Positions 1 to 7,896 of a stretch of 64,000 nt of DNA are shown here, piece by piece. A program made the translations under genes and the position numbers. The stretch is taken from the NCBI GenBank assembly GCA_002785995.1, contig NHNV01000021.1, positions 1 to 64,000 of the forward strand. The letters are read 5' to 3'. The notes beneath the pieces are model-generated. The model was not told the DNA's origin. It was given only the letters and a program-made list of their open reading frames with translations, and searched no databases. Source of the stretch: Mycosphaerelloides madeirae. Taxonomy: Eukaryota > Ascomycota > Dothideomycetes > Mycosphaerellales > Mycosphaerellaceae. Position 1 is the stretch's first letter, and the number at the start of each line of letters is the position of its first letter.

Positions 1-110
1 CATTTGATCTTGCTGCTGCGACACGGCTTGCACGCCGTCGTAACGTGCTCGCGCTTCTGCTTCGGCCGTGCTCCAGATCTCCCCTCAGCGGCGGCGACGG
101 CGACGGGCAT
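1..110 (-). CDS. Zn2Cys6 transcription factor, N-terminal fragment
   Basis: The reverse strand reads ATG at 110 and stays open for 36 codons to the window edge. It ends in ACKPCRSSKIKC, the first half of a fungal Zn(II)2Cys6 binuclear cluster (Cys-x2-Cys-x6-Cys), preceded by a basic stretch. Only the first three cluster cysteines are visible; the rest of the gene lies outside the window. Proteins of this type are nuclear activators that usually bind paired CGG triplets as dimers. It is the nearest neighbour of the porter gene, whose stop is 243 bp away, and I infer that it may regulate the adjacent group. The first 110 bases are too short for a full family assignment. Confidence 0.72.
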   Translation of the reverse strand, partial: MPVAVAAAEGRSGARPKQKREHVTTACKPCRSSKIK

Positions 111-353
111 GATGGCGTTGATGGAGAGACGTCGTGTACCCGCCAAGATGCAACGAAAGCGATGAGTATAAAGGAGACATGATGAACCGGCTGCTATAGT
201 AGAGGTATATGTGATGAAGTTTGAAAGTGGTGTTTTCGTGCGGGGCAAAAGCGGCGTCTGACGGCAATTGAAGCCACTGCCATAGCAACGTGGCCTCACT
301 TCAGCCTCATTCATCTCTCGTCTCTCGTCACTCATATCATAGAGATACCTCAT

Positions 354-2043
354 TTACACCTTGTCCTCCTGCACAGTCTCGTGCCTTTCGACCTCGCCAT
401 CGAGTCCCATCTTGACTGCTGCCTCCTCTGGCAAGACTCTGCTCGCCACGACCTCCCTGGTCGCCTGAGTGTAGCTGAGCTTGCGGTCCCCGCTAAACTT
501 GAGCGCAAACACAGAATCGATCTCCTCCAGGCTCAGCCGCGCCGTCTCCGGATATAAGAAGTACACCAGAGGCACAAAGGCGGCGTTCGTGATAGCATAG
601 ATCAGGTAGTATCTCCAGCCAATGTTGGCGATTCCCGGAGGTGTCACCGAGACCACCATATAGCAGGTAGCCCAGTTCGTGAGGGTAGAGAAGGAAGTTC
701 CCACGTTCCGCATTCGCTGCGAATTGATCTCGGCCGGATACAGAAAGGGTATCGACAGCAGTGACAGGCCGTATGCTAAAAGCAAAGGGGAGGAGGGTCA
801 GCAAGTGTCTTAGACATAAGGGCGCCTCCTCGCCTTCGCTTTACGTACCGGTGTAGTAAAGGTAGATGAACGCCAGCGCCATAATCAGCGTCGAGGCCGT
901 GTTAACCGTCAGACCAGCGGCAATCAGGGCGAAGCAGATGCTCATGAAAAACGTGCCCCAGAGCATCAGCCTCCTGCGGCCGACTCGATCGACCACTAAT
1001 GCGCAGAGAGCAGCCCAAATCATCAACCAGTGACTGACGGTCGCTGACAGAATGAGAGACAAGCGAGTACTCATACCAAAGGATTGCGTGAGCACAATTG
1101 GCATGTACGTTGCCACGACGTTCGTGCCGCCCACCTGTTGCATGAACTGCGTGCCCATGCCCAGCAAAATGCGTCGAAGCGTCTGCTTCTGGCCCCCGGT
1201 AAAGATTTCGCGGAGCGTGACGCCGCTCTGGTGTGCGCGCTCGCTGGCGACGGCTTCTGAAAGCATAGCGACTTCGGCTAGGACGACCGGGTCGTGTTGT
1301 GGTCTTGCCCGCAAACGGCCAATGATGAGAGCTGCCTCCTCCGCTCGGGCCCTCTGAATAAGCCAGCGTGGCGATTCTGGTAAAAATGCGACCAGAAGCA
1401 TGGTGATCAGAGCAAAGAAAATTTGAAAGGCGATTGGAAACCTCCAGGAGACCTCCCGTCCTGGCAGGAAGGTGAAACCGTAATTCATCCAACTCGTGAG
1501 AGCAACGCCAAAAATCACAGACACAAGCTGAAAGACGATGGCAGCACCTCTGTGCTTGGCGCTGGCAGTCTCCACTTGCCAGACTGGAATCGACGTCGTC
1601 AAGACACCGGTACCAATACCACCGAAGATACGCCCGAAGATCATCTGAGGGACACCGTATGATGAGGTCTGGATGACAGCACCGATGATGACGATGGTGC
1701 AACCGAGAAGAATCGACTTCTTTCGACCGAGTATGTCTCCAGTCTTCATGTTCAGCATACAGCCAATCATGCAACCTACGTCGTATAACGCCACAATCTG
1801 TCCTTGGAGAGTTGGGCCTGGATCACTGAACTGGTCCAGGAAAGCTGTGTTGGTGAGGATGCCGCCGAAGAAACCCTGGTCATATCCGAAAAGCATCTAA
1901 CATGGACCCGGGTCAGCGAGTATCCAAGCATCTCATTTGGCGAGCGAACGACGACTGCACTTTTCCGATTGACTTACGAAACCAGCAGCCGAAGCGATCG
2001 TGATCGCCCAACTGAGGGCACCGCCCGTGAGTGAGGAGAACAT
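354..2043 (-). CDS. MFS sugar-porter family transporter
   Basis: Three exons fit: 1978-2043, 849-1896 and 354-775. The introns begin GTAAGT and GTACGT and end TTAG, and the exons sum to 1536 nt (511 aa). The protein has sugar-porter signatures in order: LFGYDQGFFGG in the first membrane helix, GRKKSILLG in the first cytoplasmic loop, PESPRWLI before the central loop, DRVGRRRLM after helix 8, and PAEINSQRMRN then YPETARLSLEEID near the C terminus. About 12 membrane helices are expected, at the plasma membrane. Fungal members import hexoses, pentoses, polyols or quinate, and the substrate cannot be read from sequence. The gene is divergent from the SDR gene across a 499-bp shared promoter and lies next to a Zn2Cys6 regulator. 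Confidence 0.9.
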
Positions 2044-2287
2044 TGGAAGAGATGTGGTGCGATAGGAGGATGGTGGATATTCATTCACCAATAGTGAAGG
2101 GAGTAAATGGAGATTCCAAACAGCGTAAGTCTCTGTTTAAGTTAACAAAGACTTCCAAGCAGCCCGGCACCGCCGTCATGCCCCTGATTTACCGGCGATT
2201 GTGGAGGAAAACATGGAGAAACCTGGGGAGCTCCACAGCTCCACAATCCATATGCCGTCCTCATGGCGGTCACGCGGTGAAAAGGGA

Positions 2288-2303
2288 CGGAAACCAATTT
2301 CCG
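2288..2303. promoter_or_regulatory. CGG-N10-CCG palindrome in divergent promoter
   Basis: CGGAAACCAATTTCCG is a perfect palindrome of 6-bp arms around 4 bp. It sits in the 2044-2542 spacer, 245 bp before the porter ATG and 240 bp before the SDR ATG. CGG-N10-CCG is a known spacing for Zn2Cys6 dimers such as Put3. A near-identical site lies at 5031-5046. I see nothing else notable in this spacer. Regulation by the adjacent factor is inference. Confidence 0.5.
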
Positions 2304-2542
2304 AAGCAGCGAGCACACAAGCAACAACTGCCTCGTCACCGGCGAACGACAAGCAGCTCGGACCGCTCGTATAGCAGCTAAATCGGCGACCCAAGCTAAT
2401 GGGGCACATGGGTTGTTGCGGAATTGTCAAATGCAGTAAACGATACCGCTCCGATCTCCTAGTATCAACTTACATACAGACGCTCTCTGCTCTCAGCCCC
2501 GAGTCATCCAAGCATCACCCAAGCAGCATTTCCGATGCGAAT

Positions 2543-3511
2543 ATGACGACAACTGCCAGACGCGACCCTGATGGCTTCCTTCGCCGAACAGTCCAGGATC
2601 TTTTTTCGCTGAAAGACCGAACCATAATCATCACTGGCGGAGCCCGGGGGATCGGTCTTGCTTTCGCATTTAGCATTGCTGAATCGGGAGGCAATGTCGC
2701 AGTTCTGGATGTTTCTGCCGAACCACATGCCCATTTCCAATTGCTGTTCCAGCGCTTCTCGAAGCAGAAATTTAAGTGCTACAAGTACGTCCTACGTATA
2801 CGAGGAGAGACAACGAGAGGCCGTTGCTGATGCGTACAGAACCGACGTGACTAACTACGAAACACTGCAAGCTTCTATCGGAGAAGTTGTCCAAGACTTT
2901 GGCCGGATCGATGGTCTAGTCACAGCCGCAGGCATCTGTCCCGACGAGCCTTTCACCGAGCGCGCGCCCGAGTCTGTAGCAAGATGTATAGACATCAACG
3001 TGCTAGGGACATACTACGCTGCCCAACTCGTGGCTCGACAAATGGACAAGCAACCGCCGACGAAATTCAACCCCAAAGGCGGCAGCATCGTCTTCATGGG
3101 CTCTATTGCCGCGTACGTGGCGAGCAAAGGCCAGAATACGAGCGATTACTGTGCGAGCAAGGGGGCTGTTGTGGCGCTGTGTAAGGCTCTCGGGGTGGAG
3201 TTGGCGCATAAGAGTATTCGCGTGAATAGTATTTCGCCAGGGTATGTATCCCCCTGAACCCCTTCTGTGCTCCAGAGCCGACGCGTGATAGATATACAAT
3301 TACCGACATGACCCTCGATCTCTGTGATCGAATGCCGCACCTCGAGGAGATTATGACTGGGGAGCCCCCGATGAGACGCATGGCAGACCGTACGGATCTG
3401 AAGGGCTTGGTGGTGTACTTGCTCTCGGATGCGAGCGCGTATCAGACTTCGGAGGATATTTTGGTGACTGGTGGTATACATGCTGGACGGACGGTCAAGT
3501 CGGTGCTTTAG
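2543..3511 (+). CDS. SDR-family NAD(P)-dependent oxidoreductase
   Basis: Exons 2543-2784, 2840-3241 and 3292-3511 total 864 nt (287 aa). The introns are 55 and 50 bp, with GTACGT and GTATGT donors. The classical SDR layout is clear: TGGARGIG cofactor loop near residue 35, the NVLGTYYA helix, and catalytic Ser plus YCASKGA (Tyr-x3-Lys), followed by NSISPGY. It most resembles sorbose reductase or arabinitol-dehydrogenase type SDRs acting on sugars, polyols or related hydroxy compounds in the cytosol; the exact substrate is unknown. The start at 2543 gives the usual short N-terminal extension; an upstream in-frame ATG at 2399 is less likely. The gene is divergent from the porter and convergent with the dehydratase-like gene. 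Confidence 0.87.
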
Positions 3512-3788
3512 AGGATGTATCTGTTTGAAGTGACTGAGTGTGTTGACGAGACTTTTTCTATGTCTATATCCTTATGATGATGATGAACATGTAATAGCCC
3601 TGCCTACTTCATACTGAAGTCCTGTGTTTTGGCTATGCGAAACGGAAGCCCGCACTTGACCGTTTTGCCTGTGAGGAGAAGAGAGGAAAGGCAGAACGGG
3701 GGATAGTGATTGAAAGAAGCAGAGCCAACGCAACCGTCCTTTGGACGATTCATCGACAAATTGTTGAAAGGGAGTTTCTTTTGCAAAA

Positions 3789-4787
3789 CTACAGATTGGG
3801 CCCTCTTGCTGTTAGGCATCTATTAAGCGCGTCCCAGGAGGCCTTCCCTCGTCTCGCACTGTGCGCAGGTCCAAAGGCCTCCTCTCTCATCCTCCGATCA
3901 AACGTTTCCAGGCTCACCCACCCCCGGAACCGCAGATCCACCAGAAAAGCCCTTGCAATCTCCTTCACCGGCATGTAAGCGCCGTACTGTGTCTCCAGAG
4001 GAAACGGACGAGCTTCGTTTGACCAGACATGCCCAGCTTCAAGAGCAGAGTTGTACCAAGGGTGACTGGTCGAATAATGCGGATCGAGCCTTTCGCCATC
4101 TGACAACTGCAGGTAGAAGATCTTCTCGACGGGACAGTCGCGAACCAAGTTCTTCAGCGAATTTGCCAAATTCTCCTCGCCATTACGCTGGATGCCGGAT
4201 ACATGGTATGGATCTCCCCATAGCGCAACGGCGATGTGGAAATTATCCATGCACAATCCAAAATTAGGCCGGTCGACTTCCTCGACAATGGAAAGAGCTT
4301 CTTGCCATAGCGTACAGTGCTTCGACCACGCCAGATTCTCGTATGCGACTTTTATTATAGGCCGTGCGGCCGCCGCGAGGTCGGCAAGTTGACGAAGTTC
4401 CGAGACGATGACTTTTCTGTCGGTGCTGACGCTGCGATCGTACGAGGATGGGACTTGGAGGTGTTCTGCGCCTAGGGCAGAAGCCAAATCGAGCCAATGC
4501 TTTGCAGCTTCCAGGCGGGGACCGAGCGGAGATGGGTGGCCCTCGAAGTTCTCGAAAGCAGCGAAGGCGAGTATATGGAGGCCGTGGTCGCTGCACTGCT
4601 GTTTGACTTTGGGGGCTGCTTCTTGCAGAGCCGACGAAAGACTGGCAGCGTAGGCCTGGAGATCTGGGTATGTGATTTCAATGCCGGTGAAGCCATGCTG
4701 TGCTGCCATGGATATCTTTTGAGGAAGCGTGTGAGAGGCATGCTGGCCGAGGGAGGGGCTGGCGATGGCCAGCTGGTTCTTGAGCAT
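3789..4787 (-). CDS. 3-dehydroshikimate dehydratase-like TIM-barrel protein
   Basis: A single open frame of 332 aa. It begins with a SLG..HTLPQKI segment and continues GFTGIEITYPDL, as in the xylose-isomerase-like TIM-barrel (AP endonuclease 2) fold. Likely metal ligands are the Glu in AYENLAW, Asp and His in LCMDNFHIA, Gln in FYLQLSDGE and Glu in VSLETFDRR. The WGDP, HPWY and WVSLE segments match fungal 3-dehydroshikimate dehydratases (QutC/Qa-4 type), which convert 3-dehydroshikimate to protocatechuate in quinate catabolism. A related sugar isomerase or epimerase role cannot be excluded. The length is close to the family norm (about 350). With the porter, SDR and regulator it forms an apparent catabolic group, although no dehydroquinase is visible here. 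Confidence 0.78.
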   Translation of the reverse strand: MLKNQLAIASPSLGQHASHTLPQKISMAAQHGFTGIEITYPDLQAYAASLSSALQEAAPKVKQQCSDHGLHILAFAAFENFEGHPSPLGPRLEAAKHWLDLASALGAEHLQVPSSYDRSVSTDRKVIVSELRQLADLAAAARPIIKVAYENLAWSKHCTLWQEALSIVEEVDRPNFGLCMDNFHIAVALWGDPYHVSGIQRNGEENLANSLKNLVRDCPVEKIFYLQLSDGERLDPHYSTSHPWYNSALEAGHVWSNEARPFPLETQYGAYMPVKEIARAFLVDLRFRGWVSLETFDRRMREEAFGPAHSARRGKASWDALNRCLTARGPNL

Positions 4788-4950
4788 GTTCGCTATGCGT
4801 TCCGGTTGTGGAATCTTGCGTCAACGTACGTTCTATTGGAAAGTCATCACAAAGTGGAATGAAGCATGAGCAGGAGAGAGTTAAAACCGTGGATGCTGAC
4901 CTACTGCCGCTGCCATTGCCGTCGCCGCCGCCGCCGCACTGCTAGATTGG

Positions 4951-4974
4951 GACGCTCCGACGCTCCGACGCTCC
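4951..4974. repeat. 8-bp tandem repeat, three units
   Basis: GACGCTCC is repeated three times head to tail, just after a GCC-rich triplet run near 4920-4938. It lies upstream of the dehydratase-like gene. It looks like a simple tandem repeat; no function is visible. Confidence 0.8.
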
Positions 4975-5030
4975 GACGACATTTCCCGATGCTGTCGTTG
5001 CCGCAAGCCTCCGCTGCTGCTGGAGAGATT

Positions 5031-5046
5031 CGGGAATACGTTTCCG
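5031..5046. promoter_or_regulatory. CGG-N10-CCG palindrome upstream of dehydratase-like gene
   Basis: CGGGAATACGTTTCCG has the same CGG-RAA-N4-TTT-CCG form as the site at 2288-2303. It lies 244 bp upstream of the dehydratase-like start codon at 4787. Shared sequence, spacing and distance suggest one Zn2Cys6 regulator acting on both promoters; this is inference. Confidence 0.48.
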
Positions 5047-5125
5047 CGCGGACATTTAGACGCCGACGAGGAGATGGTCATGCTTGTTTAGGTATAAGCG
5101 TGGGCGGAATAGAGGATGTCGTACG

Positions 5126-5225
5126 TGTTGCAAAAATGCGAAGATTCGGGAACATTCACTTCTGATTACAAATTGCAAATAGCTCGAACCTTCTGGAATG
5201 CAGGGCAAGAGGTACATAAGGCGTA
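5126..5225 (+). repeat. LTR family A, truncated copy
   Basis: From TGTTGCAAAAATGCGAAG onward this matches about the first 100 bp of the 151-bp solo LTRs at 6509-6659 and 17949-18099, with a few substitutions. It stops matching shortly after the ACATAAGG (TATA-like) stretch. Its 3' part and target duplication are not found, so it is an older, truncated or rearranged copy. Confidence 0.75.
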
Positions 5226-5245
5226 GAGTTGGATGGAGGGGATTC

Positions 5246-5320
5246 ACGTAACTCGAGATGATTGATTGAGTGCCGTGTGTGTGCTGAGTCAGCGTTACAT
5301 GCCTTGGGCATCCAGCTCAA
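5246..5320 (+). repeat. Repeat family C, copy 1
   Basis: This segment starts CACGTAACTCGAGATGATTG and contains GAGTCAGCGTTACATGCC and GGGCATCCAG. It matches 5633-5745 with an internal length difference. The family B copy begins directly at its end, which suggests one repeat landed in or beside the other. No ends or target duplication could be defined. Confidence 0.6.
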
Positions 5321-5539
5321 GTTGAAAGTCAGGCAGCAATGCACAAGCAGTCCTTGACTCTCAGAGAAGTCCCTAAGTAGCTAATGCCCAAGTATGACGA
5401 TCCCTTTGTCATGTTGATCTTATGGATGCCTAATAGGTGCCCAACACTCAGGATATATAGCACACTCACTACTGTCTCCTTTGTTGTAGTAGAATCAATC
5501 AATTCAATTTCCTCCAAGTTCCCTCCTCACATTTCAACT
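5320..5539 (+). repeat. LTR-like repeat family B, short copy
   Basis: A 220-bp segment running from AGTTGAAAGTCAGGCAG to CCTCACATTTCAACT, so its ends form a short AGTTGAAA/TTTCAACT inverted repeat. It includes a TATA-like GGATATATAGCACACTC. The same sequence occurs inverted at 7173-7605, where an extra block of about 220 bp interrupts it. I call it LTR-like from the TATA motif and family context. There are no TG..CA ends or clear target duplication, so the class is uncertain. Confidence 0.55.
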
Positions 5540-5632
5540 GCTTCTGCTGCTCACCGGCTAAGTACAAAGTGCAGTGTTTCCTTCCTTCCTGTCCATGGCT
5601 CCTGCAGCAGCACCCATATCACAACAGATAGT

Positions 5633-5745
5633 GCACGTAACTCGAAATGATTGATGATTCTATATAAGGAGAAAGCACACGACTGAAGAAGGCCTGTTTG
5701 TGTTGAGTCAGCGTGACACGCCTTAGGCATCCAGTCCAAGCTGGA
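5633..5745 (+). repeat. Repeat family C, copy 2
   Basis: Second copy of the segment at 5246-5320, with a TATA-like TTCTATATAAGGAG between the two conserved blocks. Its end overlaps the last codons of the small reverse-strand reading frame at 5723-6136, so that frame's C terminus is repeat-derived. Confidence 0.55.
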
Positions 5746-6136
5746 TTGCAACTACATCCTCGCCAACGTTCTCGCCTGCATGATTATGGGTGTCCGTAGC
5801 AGGTGCTGACCTTTGTGCGTTCTGGCTCCCATTCCAATGCTGGGAAATTTGGGCATGGTGAATATGACCAGGAAGATTGCGAGGCTCGGGTCTTAGACTA
5901 TAACATTGTCTTTTCGTCTTGGAAGATGCGGTCAACGACTCGATAGATGTACGTTTCTTGTGGTGCTGAGATGCTAAAGGGGAAACATGAGGGAACTTCT
6001 CGTGTAATACTGCGTCTAATCTGTGGTGTGCTTGCGCTTGCAGCTGTTCAGGGGTTGTTTGAGAATCGTATGGCAATTTGAGGTACAGTTCGAGTAATTC
6101 TTCTTCAGGGCAGGCTCGCGTGACCGACGGAGCCAT
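5723..6136 (-). CDS. Hypothetical protein, possibly truncated by repeat
   Basis: An open frame of 137 aa starting MAPSVTRACPEEELLELYLK. I do not recognise a family. The N-terminal third is predicted helical and acidic, with AQAHHRLDAVLHEKF; the rest is polar and rich in Gln, His and Ser, with a basic KKRTS and KTKRQ stretch. The last residues (IQLGLDA) and the stop fall in repeat family C, so the natural C terminus may be lost. An in-frame ATG at 6184 is possible, but the start at 6136 looks better. It may be a real small gene stranded in the repeat nest or a chance frame. Confidence 0.3.
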   Translation of the reverse strand: MAPSVTRACPEEELLELYLKLPYDSQTTPEQLQAQAHHRLDAVLHEKFPHVSPLASQHHKKRTSIESLTASSKTKRQCYSLRPEPRNLPGHIHHAQISQHWNGSQNAQRSAPATDTHNHAGENVGEDVVAIQLGLDA

Positions 6137-6424
6137 GGTTTGAGGATGAGTAGAAAGAGGTGAGAGGTAGCAACCGCGCAACAAGTTGAAGTTCCGGAGG
6201 GCTTTTTTGTTTTCTCGTTATTCTTCTTCTAACTATCGTAAAGGAGTGTTCTTATATACACCTCAGAATAAGGAGAAGAAGATTCTAGAATTACACCTCC
6301 TCACATGATTGACATGGGTTGTTTGATATGCTCTACACCCTGGACAGGGATCATTGATCAAACAGGGTCAGCAGGATCGGGCAATACCATCAACTCAACA
6401 AGGCAACCAAGGCAGCATCTATGC

Positions 6425-6469
6425 TAACCCGAATGAAAGGGCCCAAGATGCGCCCTTTCATTCGGGTTA
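6425..6469. repeat. Perfect 18-bp inverted repeat with 9-bp loop
   Basis: TAACCCGAATGAAAGGGC (6425-6442) is followed after 9 bp by its exact reverse complement (6452-6469). Transcribed RNA or single-stranded DNA would form an 18-bp hairpin. It sits in the LTR nest 40 bp before a solo LTR and is outside any supported gene. It could be a remnant of an inverted-repeat element. Confidence 0.85.
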
Positions 6470-6508
6470 AGCGCAGGTCTATTTCCAATATCAGCGCTCC
6501 ACATGCGT

Positions 6509-6659
6509 TGTTGCAAAAATGCGAAGATTCGGGAACATTCACTTCTGATTACAAATTGCTGATAGCTCGAACCTTCCAGAATGCAGTGCAAGAGATATAT
6601 AAGGCGCAGTGTAGGTGCAGTTTAGAAGAACAAGTAATCCACTCGTTTACTTCACAACA
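6509..6659 (+). mobile_element. Solo LTR, family A, 151 bp
   Basis: The element begins TGTTGCAAAAATGCG and ends TTACTTCACAACA, giving TG..CA termini with a TGTTG/CAACA inverted repeat. It is flanked by an exact 5-bp duplication, TGCGT (6504-6508 and 6660-6664). A TATA-like GAGATATATAAGG lies in the second half, as expected for an LTR promoter. No internal retrotransposon sequence is attached, so it is a solo LTR left by recombination. It is nearly identical to the copy at 17949-18099. A copia-type origin is suggested only by the termini. Confidence 0.9.
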
Positions 6660-6898
6660 TGCGTCATCGAGCGGGACCTGTCTGGACTGCGAGAGGGCTC
6701 GGTGAGGGGAAACGTAACTTTATGCTTTATTGCTAACGCAATGTCTCAGCTCGTCAATGCCACCTGTCTCACGGGCCGGTCATGCGCATCTCAATGGTGC
6801 TAACAAGTCGAACAGCATGCCGTCGCAAAACTTCTAGTCGTCCGCGTACATGTTGATCAGACACGGGTCAAGTAGTAAGACTAAATGACTGGCGAGTA

Positions 6899-7165
6899 TG
6901 TTGAGGTAAAAATTGAGATCCTTAAGTTGTTCTTTGTGATGCTCTCTGTAGTCTATATTGTTAAAGTATTTGAGATCCATGAAATGGCTGTTCAATTGAG
7001 CGACTGTCTGCGTGTGATATATAGGTACAGCCACCGCTATAAGGCGGCTGGTGAATGGCTGGGTGGTCTGTGTGCTGTGTGTTCCAGCATATATCTCACC
7101 ATATTTGGTGGTTGGTGGTGGCTGAGCTAATAGGTGTTTGGTGCGGCCTGTGCGCTGCTTCAACA
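6899..7165 (-). mobile_element. Solo LTR, family E, 267 bp
   Basis: Read on the reverse strand it begins TGTTGAAGCAGCGCACAGG at 7165 and ends TTTTTACCTCAACA at 6899. The flanks are GAGTA and GGGTA, a 5-bp target duplication with one mismatch. It contains CCTATATATCACACGC as a possible promoter. The shorter copy at 8034-8165 matches both ends. The 109-aa reverse-strand reading frame through it is not considered a gene. Confidence 0.8.
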
Positions 7166-7172
7166 GGGTACT

Positions 7173-7605
7173 AGTTGAAATGTGAGGAGGGAACTGGAGG
7201 AAATTGAATTGATTGATTCTTCTACAAAGGAGAGAGTAGTGAGTGTGCTATATATCCTGAGTGTTGGGCACCTGTTGGGCAACCATTGGGCATTGTTGGG
7301 ATTTGTGAATCAATCGGATAGCTGAGTCTTTATGATGAATGATTGATTGTCTGTCTAGCTGGGTAAAGACTGGCTATATATACAAATACTTCCTCATCTA
7401 GAAGGTTCCATAAACGACTGTATGTGTAAGCATAGAAGGCAAGTGAATGTCTGTTGCCACTTGATTTACAATCTGATTCTACCTCTTTCCAACAGGCATC
7501 CATAAGATCAACATGACAAAGTGCTCGTCATACTTGGGCATCTGCTATTAATGGACTTCCCTGCGAGTCAAGGACTGCTTGTGCATTACTGCCTGACTTT
7601 CAACT
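7173..7605 (-). repeat. LTR-like family B, long copy with inserted block
   Basis: The outer parts (about 7173-7272 and 7495-7605) are the reverse complement of the family B copy at 5320-5539. Between them lies 7273-7494, starting TGTTGGGCAACC, ending TTTCCAACA, and carrying TATA-like GGCTATATATAC. That block has LTR-like TG..CA ends but no matching target duplication, so either it is a nested LTR or the short copy suffered a deletion. A reading-frame fragment is cut off at its 7605 edge. Confidence 0.6.
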
Positions 7606-7797
7606 CTTTCAAGTATCAAATCGAAGAGCCGATCCAAACGCTCCGCGAGGATAGCCTGTGCCTCGAAAAGAAAGTGTGCTTTTGGAAAGCCAATGATGTC
7701 GAATCGATGGGCGGTGTCTGGGTTGAAAGGTACAATATTGCCATACTTTCTTTCGTGGATGACGACGCACATTGGGGAGACATCGACGTCTATTACC
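7606..7797 (-). pseudogene. Gene fragment abutting repeat B
   Basis: The reverse strand is open for about 64 codons. It has protein-like composition, including NIVPFNPDTAHRFDIIG, KAHFLFEAQAILAERL and LFDLILERVE, and then runs directly into repeat family B at 7605. I do not recognise the family. No start codon, splice site or continuation beyond the repeats was found, so it is best read as an exon remnant. It could also be a chance frame. Confidence 0.3.
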
Positions 7798-7896
7798 TGC
7801 TACAATTAAGCCGATGATGCGGAAGATTTGACAGGAGTGATTAGCTTACTCAGTTTTTGAGGGAGTGTCGAACTGATACATAACATATGCCGCCCA

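Noticed and set aside
5180..5195. TAGCTCGAACC resembling a tRNA T-arm
   Set aside because: It is part of LTR family A in every copy, with no acceptor or anticodon stems around it.
6834..7163. Reverse frame of 109 aa ending INMYADD, resembling the YxDD of reverse transcriptase
   Set aside because: It runs through the family E LTR and its flank; no other reverse transcriptase block lies nearby, and the frame stops right after YADD.
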